NCBI GenBank assembly: GCA_027483765.1
Contig: JAIXTW010000011.1
Span: 111,814 to 175,813 of the forward strand
Direction of reading: 5' to 3'
Length of the DNA stretch: 64,000 bases
From: Streptomycetaceae bacterium
GTDB taxonomy: Bacteria; Actinomycetota; Actinomycetes; Nanopelagicales; Nanopelagicaceae
Shown in pieces: positions 62,164 to 64,000 of the stretch. The notes beneath the pieces were generated by a model. That model had not been told where the DNA came from, did not search any database, and saw only the letters and a program-made list of their open reading frames with translations. Within the stretch, counting starts at the first letter, position 1. Each line of letters begins with the position of its first letter. The position numbers were made by a program, and so were the translations under genes.

Positions 62164-62418
62164 ATGCCAACAAGAACTCTTAGCAAGCGATATACAGAGA
62201 CCGAATCTCGCGACTGGCTTGCGCAAAGATTGGTGAAGTTAGATATCGCCAGTTATGAAGAGTTTGCAAATTTAGTGGGAATCGATCGCGGCACAATCTC
62301 CAGGTATTTCCGACATGATCGCCGGCCATCAATCGATGTGATTGCTCCATTGTGCGAAGTCTTGGAAGTATCGCCAGAAACTTTATTGATCGTCCTAGGA
62401 GCGCTAGATAGACGTTGA
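62164..62418 (+). CDS. XRE-family HTH transcriptional regulator (small)
   Basis: An 84-aa protein consisting of one helix-turn-helix domain. FANLVGIDRGTISRYFRHDR is the recognition region and PSIDVIAPLCEVLEVSPETL the family tail. The target is unknown. It overlaps the convergent small gene by 15 nt at its 3' end. Confidence 0.8.
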   Translation: MPTRTLSKRYTETESRDWLAQRLVKLDIASYEEFANLVGIDRGTISRYFRHDRRPSIDVIAPLCEVLEVSPETLLIVLGALDRR

Positions 62419-62658
62419 GTCGTCTCGCATCTGAATATAGAAGTCTGTACTTCCATCGATGGGAGTAAATTTCCGTGTTGCAAGATCATCAGCCCATAAC
62501 GTGTAAAGTTTTTTATACTCAGGCTCGCTGAGTGCATCGCCGATAAATGCTTTGATATCTTCAAAGGAGAGTTCGGTATTTATCAGCAGTTCGATTCTGC
62601 CATTTTCGAGTCGCGTAAATGAGGGGACAGCCACCGACTCTGAGACTCGTATACGCAC
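62404..62658 (-). CDS. hypothetical protein
   Basis: An 84-aa soluble protein that I do not recognise. It is acidic, with SFTRLENGRIELLINTELSF and EPEYKKLYTLWADDLA. GTG start at 62658 with a -10-like TAACGT 6 nt upstream. Its end overlaps the XRE gene tail-to-tail by 15 nt. Coding status rests on the composition and promoter-like spacing, so moderate confidence. Confidence 0.55.
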   Translation of the reverse strand: MRIRVSESVAVPSFTRLENGRIELLINTELSFEDIKAFIGDALSEPEYKKLYTLWADDLATRKFTPIDGSTDFYIQMRDDSTSI

Positions 62659-62664
62659 CTGCGC

Positions 62665-62670
62665 ACGTTA
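62665..62670 (-). promoter_or_regulatory. -10-like TAACGT of the hypothetical gene
   Basis: On the minus strand TAACGT is followed by 6 nt and GTG 62658; suggests a leaderless transcript. Confidence 0.35.
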
Positions 62671-62727
62671 GCCCAAATGTTGCTTATCCGCATCGAAAAG
62701 TGATGGGGATATCGAGACTGTTCGAGT

Positions 62728-62733
62728 TATTCT
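62728..62733 (+). promoter_or_regulatory. -10-like TATTCT of xerC
   Basis: TATTCT is followed by 6 nt and ATG 62740; no Shine-Dalgarno sequence. Confidence 0.4.
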
Positions 62734-62739
62734 TTATCT

Positions 62740-63651
62740 ATGTCACATTTCGAGAAAGTCTTGGGGGAGTACACCCGCTATCTCGAAAAAGAACGCACTC
62801 TGTCAGCTCACACAATTCGGGCCTACCTAGGAGATCTCACTAGTTTTCTCGAAAGCCTTTCTACCCAAGGTATCTCCGATATTTCGGTAGTAACAATTGC
62901 CAATATTCGTTCGTGGCTCGCAACCCAACAAGTAACTGGCGGTGCCCGCACAACTCTCTCGCGGAGGGCTGTTTCAATTCGGTTATTTACGAAGTGGGCG
63001 GCAAAGAATGGATACCTAGCAAAGGATGTAGGGGCAACCCTTGCTACACCGAAAGGGCATCGAACGTTGCCAGAAGTTCTTACGGTAAGTGATGCCAGAA
63101 CTGCGATGGATTCACTTGCAACGCGTGTGGCCGAAGAAGAGACACCGCTTTCCAAACGAGATTGTGCAATTCTGGAAGTTCTCTACGCCTCCGGTGCGCG
63201 CGTCTCTGAACTCTGCGGTCTTGATATTGGAGATATTGATTACCAACGCAACACCATTCGCGTCATTGGTAAAGGCGATAAAGAGCGCACGATTCCGCTG
63301 GGAAATCCGGCGATGAAAGCGCTAGATGATTGGTTGAAAAATGGCAGGCCAGAGATTGCAAAGAGTGGTTCTGCTAGCGCTGTTTTCTTAGGCGCCCGTG
63401 GTGCCCGCATTGATCAGCGCACTGTTCGCACCGTTGTCTATGAAGCGCTTTCGGCACTTGAGGGTGTAGAGCGAATGGGCCCACACGCCCTTCGACATTC
63501 TGCGGCCACTCACTTATTGGAAGGCGGCGCTGACCTTCGCACGGTGCAAGAAATCTTGGGCCACGCATCCCTTGCCACCACCCAGATCTACACGCATGTT
63601 TCGACTGAAAGATTGCAGAAAGCATTTAAACAGGCTCATCCTCGCGCTTAA
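62740..63651 (+). CDS. xerC: tyrosine recombinase XerC
   Basis: A 303-aa site-specific recombinase resolving chromosome dimers at dif. N-terminal SAM-like DNA-binding domain (1-90), then the catalytic domain with R154, K178, H249, R252, H275 and nucleophile Y284 all in place. The position just upstream of rpsB matches XerC in other actinobacteria; XerD is the alternative. No dif site is seen here. Confidence 0.9.
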   Translation: MSHFEKVLGEYTRYLEKERTLSAHTIRAYLGDLTSFLESLSTQGISDISVVTIANIRSWLATQQVTGGARTTLSRRAVSIRLFTKWAAKNGYLAKDVGATLATPKGHRTLPEVLTVSDARTAMDSLATRVAEEETPLSKRDCAILEVLYASGARVSELCGLDIGDIDYQRNTIRVIGKGDKERTIPLGNPAMKALDDWLKNGRPEIAKSGSASAVFLGARGARIDQRTVRTVVYEALSALEGVERMGPHALRHSAATHLLEGGADLRTVQEILGHASLATTQIYTHVSTERLQKAFKQAHPRA

Positions 63652-63908
63652 CTTCTGCAATATGCAGTGAAATGGGCGTGGATTTTGCACCCCTTGGCGG
63701 CAGGTAAGATTTGCCCCGCACCAGTTGCGAAATTGGTGACATCTCAGCACTTATGTATGAACTGACTTTTCAGGGAATACAAGCCACTTCGGTCCACTCA
63801 TTATTGAATGGTCGGCGTTGTAAGTGCGACGGTCTTAGCAAATTGTTAAGACATTAACCGAGCAGGTTCTTGTGCTGTGCACAAAAACCTAAGAAGGAGC
63901 GTGCCGTC
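63652..63908. other. intergenic region with rpsB leader
   Basis: A 257-nt gap. The last part holds AAGGAG (63894-63899) 9 nt before the rpsB ATG. I see no convincing promoter pair and no ORF. A M23 peptidase gene often found here in other actinobacteria is absent. Confidence 0.4.
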
Positions 63909-64000
63909 ATGGCAGTTGTAACAATGCGCGAACTCCTCGACAGCGGAGTCCACTTCGGACACCAGACTCGTCGTTGGAATCCAAAGATGAAGCGTTTTAT
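63909..64000 (+). CDS. rpsB: 30S ribosomal protein S2 (5' part)
   Basis: The first 30 residues begin [20 protein letters not shown] and continue to NPKMKRF, diagnostic of S2. The gene runs off the window end. AAGGAG is 9 nt before the ATG. Confidence 0.95.
   Translation, partial: MAVVTMRELLDSGVHFGHQTRRWNPKMKRF

Noticed and set aside
63514..63750. 78-aa minus-strand ORF at the xerC end, considered as the M23 peptidase often upstream of rpsB
   Set aside because: No LytM motifs or signal peptide; mostly antisense xerC.

Overview
The window is core chromosome of a small-genome actinobacterium. Gene order matches that of Mycobacterium and Streptomyces: ettA, thioesterase, glbO, HNH nuclease, pepN, rpiB, tig, clpP1P2, clpX, valS, folC, DUF4233, ndk, (mreBCD-pbp2-rodA), rne, rplU, rpmA, obg, proBA, and separately ilvBNC-serA-leuB-ilvE-cimA. 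Base composition is moderate rather than high GC. Genes abut or overlap by 1-4 nt, no intergenic gap exceeds 300 nt, and many promoters look leaderless. This points to a streamlined planktonic lineage such as the freshwater acI group (Nanopelagicales). That placement is inference; synteny and protein families are read from the sequence. I see no insertion sequence, prophage, CRISPR array or rRNA operon.

Layout. 1-2.2 kb: end of a methyltransferase gene, argG, and an FKBP-type prolyl isomerase with two competing starts. 2.2-6.5 kb: GH13 alpha-glucosidase, TRIC-like channel, and a SIS isomerase/ribokinase/ribose pyranase cassette. 6.5-9.5 kb: tRNA-Lys, glnB-amtB-ppa (ammonium uptake and its PII sensor), tRNA-His, oligoribonuclease. 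9.6-13.9 kb: pstCAB and pstS, each with its own PHO-box-like direct repeats. 13.9-22.9 kb: tRNA-Arg, ettA-thioesterase-MFS-glbO, MscS, HNH nuclease plus a small membrane protein, pepN, trmB, rpiB. 22.9-25.0 kb: a two-gene island of secreted proteins (an Ala-rich one and a collagen-like one), followed by tRNA-Gly and tRNA-Pro. 25.2-34.0 kb: proteostasis genes (tig, clpP1, clpP2, clpX), valS, folC, ndk. 34.0-39.8 kb: the mreBCD-pbp2-rodA elongation machinery. 40-50 kb: RNase E/G, L21, L27, Obg, proline synthesis, GatCAB amidotransferase. 50.2-62.1 kb: MFS exporter, ilvD, then an attenuated branched-chain amino acid operon. 62.1-64 kb: XRE regulator, small hypothetical gene, XerC, start of rpsB.

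The most informative signals are regulatory. A -10 element TAGACT lies 6-7 nt before six start codons. At two of these the stop codon of the upstream gene supplies the TAG of the -10. The ilvB leader encodes a 15-residue peptide with six Val/Ile codons, and its own mRNA appears to start at the ATG. Two PHO-like boxes bracket the pst genes. A pair of TCTCAG repeats at 11-nt spacing occurs both beside the secreted-protein island and before the XRE gene, suggesting a shared response regulator. No clearly new multi-gene system is visible. The secreted-protein island and its repeat site are the best candidates for undescribed biology.
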